NCBI GenBank assembly: GCA_016874755.1
Contig: VGTH01000003.1
Span: 163,508-227,507 of the forward strand
Direction: 5' to 3'
DNA: 64,000 bases
Source of the DNA: Deltaproteobacteria bacterium
Lineage (GTDB): Bacteria; Desulfobacterota; Binatia; UBA9968
Each line of letters begins with the position of its first letter. Positions within the stretch are counted from its first letter, which is position 1. The notes below the pieces were generated by a model, which did no database searches, had not been told where the DNA came from, and worked only from the letters and a program-made list of their open reading frames with translations. The position numbers and the translations under genes are program-made. Positions 61,792 to 64,000 of this stretch are shown one piece after another.

Positions 61792-61928
61792 ACTGAGTTC
61801 CTCCTTAGTCTCATTGAATTTTTCTATGCAGGCCTAGCCCTGTCTTTGGCGTCTCAAATCGCAAGTCGCAGATGCCCTAGTCTTTGAAATCTGAAATTTG
61901 CACTCCGAGATTCCGAGCGTAAGCGAGG

Positions 61929-62600
61929 TCACCCCCGCCCTTGGTCCAGCGGCGCGAGGCGCAGCGATATGCCGTTTTTCTCCAGCTCTTTGTAATACTC
62001 TTCGCGTATCAATGAATCCTCTTGCTCGTAGGGAATCTTGTACCATTGCGCGAACGGATCTTTGCTCTGCGCCGTTCGCGCCGGGTCGTGCTTGAGGCCG
62101 CTGCCGTAGCGGATGCCGCCGCCGCGAAAGGCGAGCATGCGATAGCCGCCCTTGCCAGTGTTGAAATGCTGATGAAACTCGTTGAGACAGGGCGACACGA
62201 CTGCGTAGGGCTTGGCCGGCACCTTGCGCCGGTTTTTCTCGTCGCCAGGCCAGAACAACAGCTCATAGCCATCGCCGTCGATGACGATGACATGAGCGCC
62301 GGGGCCATGGCGGTGCGCCGTCACATAAGTGCCCTCCGATGCTTCCATGACATGCATGCCCACCGAGCAGCTCGCCATGGACAAACGCATGATCGCGGTG
62401 CGGTTGCCCCGCTCCGGGTAAGGATCGAGCTTGAGAGTCTTGATGTTGGGAATGAAGTTTGTCTCATAAACGCGCAGGCTCCAAGCCTTGCCTTCGCTGG
62501 CGAAGAAATCATCCATATAATACGAGTAGCGGTCTTTGAACTGAAACTTACTATCAAAAACGAATTCCAGATTGTGATACTGGTTGATCGCCTGGGGCAT
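61929..62600 (-). CDS. Cupin-domain protein, possibly lacking its original N-terminus
   Basis: A 223-residue protein with a central cupin: GTYVTAHRHGPGAHVIVIDG (about 88-107, metal-ligand histidines) and FHQHFNTGKGGYRMLAFRGG. Before it lies FQFKDRYSYYMDDFFASEGK. The ATG at 62600 has no good ribosome-binding site. The same minus-strand frame continues upstream as CKILFGTN through the junction with the next gene. It may be a fragment of a longer protein joined by rearrangement. Confidence 0.75.
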   Translation of the reverse strand: MPQAINQYHNLEFVFDSKFQFKDRYSYYMDDFFASEGKAWSLRVYETNFIPNIKTLKLDPYPERGNRTAIMRLSMASCSVGMHVMEASEGTYVTAHRHGPGAHVIVIDGDGYELLFWPGDEKNRRKVPAKPYAVVSPCLNEFHQHFNTGKGGYRMLAFRGGGIRYGSGLKHDPARTAQSKDPFAQWYKIPYEQEDSLIREEYYKELEKNGISLRLAPLDQGRG

Positions 62601-62639
62601 GTTGGTGCCGAAAAGGATCTTGCAAGGCTCGTCGCTCGG

Positions 62640-63760
62640 GCGCCGCTGACCCGCGTAGCCAAGCGCTCGACGTTTTCGAGAAGGAGTTCAATGCCGAGAC
62701 CTACAACAACATCGAAGATCTCTGTAAGAGCAAGAACATCGACGCGGTCTATATCGCTACGCCGCCGGAGATGCACGCCGAGCATACGCTGATCGCCGCC
62801 AAGCACGGCAAACATGTCATCGTTGAAAAACCAATGGCGCTCACCATCGACGATGCTGAGCGCATGAACGAGACCGCGGACAGATACAAGATCAAGCTTC
62901 TCTGCGGCCACACCCATAGCTTCGATGCGCCGGTGCGTAAGATGCGCGAGATCGTCAAGAGCGGCGAGCTAGGCCCGCTGCGCATGATCAACACCTGGAA
63001 CTACAATGAGTTCATGTACCGCCCCTGGCCGACGCCAGAGCTGGTAACCAGCAATGGCTTGATCTTCAACCAAACGCCGCACCAGGTCGACGTCGTACGC
63101 TTGATCGGCGGAGGCAAAGTGAAGTCGGTCAGAGCCTGGACCGGAGCCTGGGACAAGATCCGACCCGGCGTTGGCGCCTATTCCTGCTTCATGGAATTTG
63201 ACGGCGGCGTACCGGCGACGTTGGTCTACAACGGCTACGGCTTCTTCGACACCGCGGAGTTGATGTGGTGGACTGGCGAAGGCGGACAACCGCGCAACCC
63301 GGACACGAACGTTAAGATGCGCGCTAACCTGACCAAGATTGGCGGACCTAATGTCGACAAGGTGCTCGAAGAACAAAAAGAACAGATGCGTTATGGCCAA
63401 CGCTCTGACAAATGGCCGTCGATCTGGCAAATCTGGGGCGCCGGACATGACGCCCCGGTGCATCACCAATCGTTTTTCGGCTTAACCGTGGTTTCCTGCG
63501 AAAAGGGCGACATGCGGCAATCCCAAGACGGCATTTACGTCTACGGCGAGGACACGAAATGGGAAGTGTCGCTGGAAAAAGTCATGCGCGGGCGGCAAGC
63601 GGAAGTGACTGAGCTCTATGAAGCTGTAAAAAACAATCGCCCGGTGTCACACGACGGCCGCTGGGGCCAAGCGACCTTAGAGGTCTGCCTGGCCATCGTC
63701 GAGTCGGGCAAGACCGGCAAAGAAATCATGATGAAGCACCAAACGGCGTCTTGGGAATAG
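62640..63760 (+). pseudogene. Gfo/Idh/MocA-family dehydrogenase lacking its N-terminus
   Basis: Homology starts abruptly with AADPRSQALDVFEKEF then NIDAVYIATPPEMHAEHT, HVIVEKPMALTIDDAERM (EKP motif) and RMINTWNYNEFMY and continues to ASWE. About 35 N-terminal residues with the G-x-G-x-x-G cofactor loop are missing, and the first ATG in frame is at 62771, inside the fold. Without the Rossmann loop it should not bind NAD(P). The stop at 63760 is normal. The break abuts the head-to-head cupin gene. Confidence 0.8.
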
Positions 63761-63859
63761 CGCCGCTGCGCGGCTCTAAAGTTCCGAAATCGGCTCAAAG
63801 CTAAACAAATTTCGATTCTATGAACCATTGATTCATCGTCTTACGCTCGCGGAGGCGCG

Positions 63860-64000
63860 ATGGCTAACTCCGGTCGTCTTAGGTTGCTAATCGGCTCTTT
63901 CCTGTTTGCGTCATGGCTCGGTGATGCGACGGCGGCGGTTCCCGCGGCCAATTGGCAGAGCGAGTGGGAAGCCACCGTTGAGGCGGCGAAGAAGGAAGGC
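63860..64000 (+). CDS. Extracellular solute-binding protein, N-terminal part only
   Basis: Starts at ATG 63860 with GGAGG just upstream and runs off the window. The visible 47 residues are a signal peptide (LRLLIGSFLFASWLGDATAA) and WQSEWEATVEAAKKEG, the usual first helix of family 1 / iron-type binding proteins, like the 25129 protein. Confidence 0.75.
   Translation, partial: MANSGRLRLLIGSFLFASWLGDATAAVPAANWQSEWEATVEAAKKEG

Overview
The window is GC-rich DNA from a Gram-negative bacterium that makes LPS. It carries a complete-looking lipid A / outer-membrane assembly block (lpxB-lpxI-lpxA-fabZ-lpxD, skp, bamA, lolD, lolC/E). The use of LpxI, the Gfo/Idh oxidoreductase next to lpxB, the single Lol permease and the very many stand-alone solute-binding proteins fit uncultured soil or sediment lineages near the former Deltaproteobacteria (Binatota-like), Tectomicrobia or Rokubacteria. 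That placement is inference; no rRNA is present.

Positions 1-18361 form one co-oriented minus-strand housekeeping block. Read in transcription order it is an Rrf2-type regulator with a strong promoter and an IscR-like operator, then sufC-sufD-sufS-sufU-sufT, a second MIP18/DUF59 protein and a truncated haemoglobin (a suf operon in which no sufB is visible). metF and lysS follow, then the Lol, Bam, Skp and Lpx genes, ending in lpxB, which runs off the window.

Positions 18400-59600 are accessory and metabolic. They hold an LLM-family flavin oxidoreductase, an acyl-CoA dehydrogenase, small lipoproteins, a Rieske oxygenase, a dihydroxyphthalate-decarboxylase-like protein, two M20 homologues with altered metal ligands, an SDR, an arylmalonate-decarboxylase-like protein, a maleylacetate-reductase-like enzyme, a DUF1989 protein, a UbiD decarboxylase, cupin and VOC proteins, a creatininase homologue, two tandem exported amidases, a HAD hydrolase and several MFS/EamA exporters. 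Eight substrate-binding proteins of four or more families lie in the window without any cognate import permease or ATPase. Together this looks like an uptake/sensing and catabolic region for carboxylated, aromatic or amide-containing compounds; the actual substrates cannot be read from sequence.

Positions 59600-61100 are a decayed integration zone: a tRNA-Ser(CGA) gene with encoded CCA, a 5'-truncated tyrosine recombinase and a DUF433 gene with an in-frame stop. The last 3 kb hold a RidA protein, a cupin protein head-to-head with a 5'-truncated Gfo/Idh dehydrogenase, and the start of another solute-binding protein.

Nearly every longer intergenic gap contains an imperfect inverted repeat. At least eight sequence families recur within these 64 kb. 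Several gene relics (21573-21684, 35684-35866, 41673-41859, 60772-61083) show that the accessory region is turning over.
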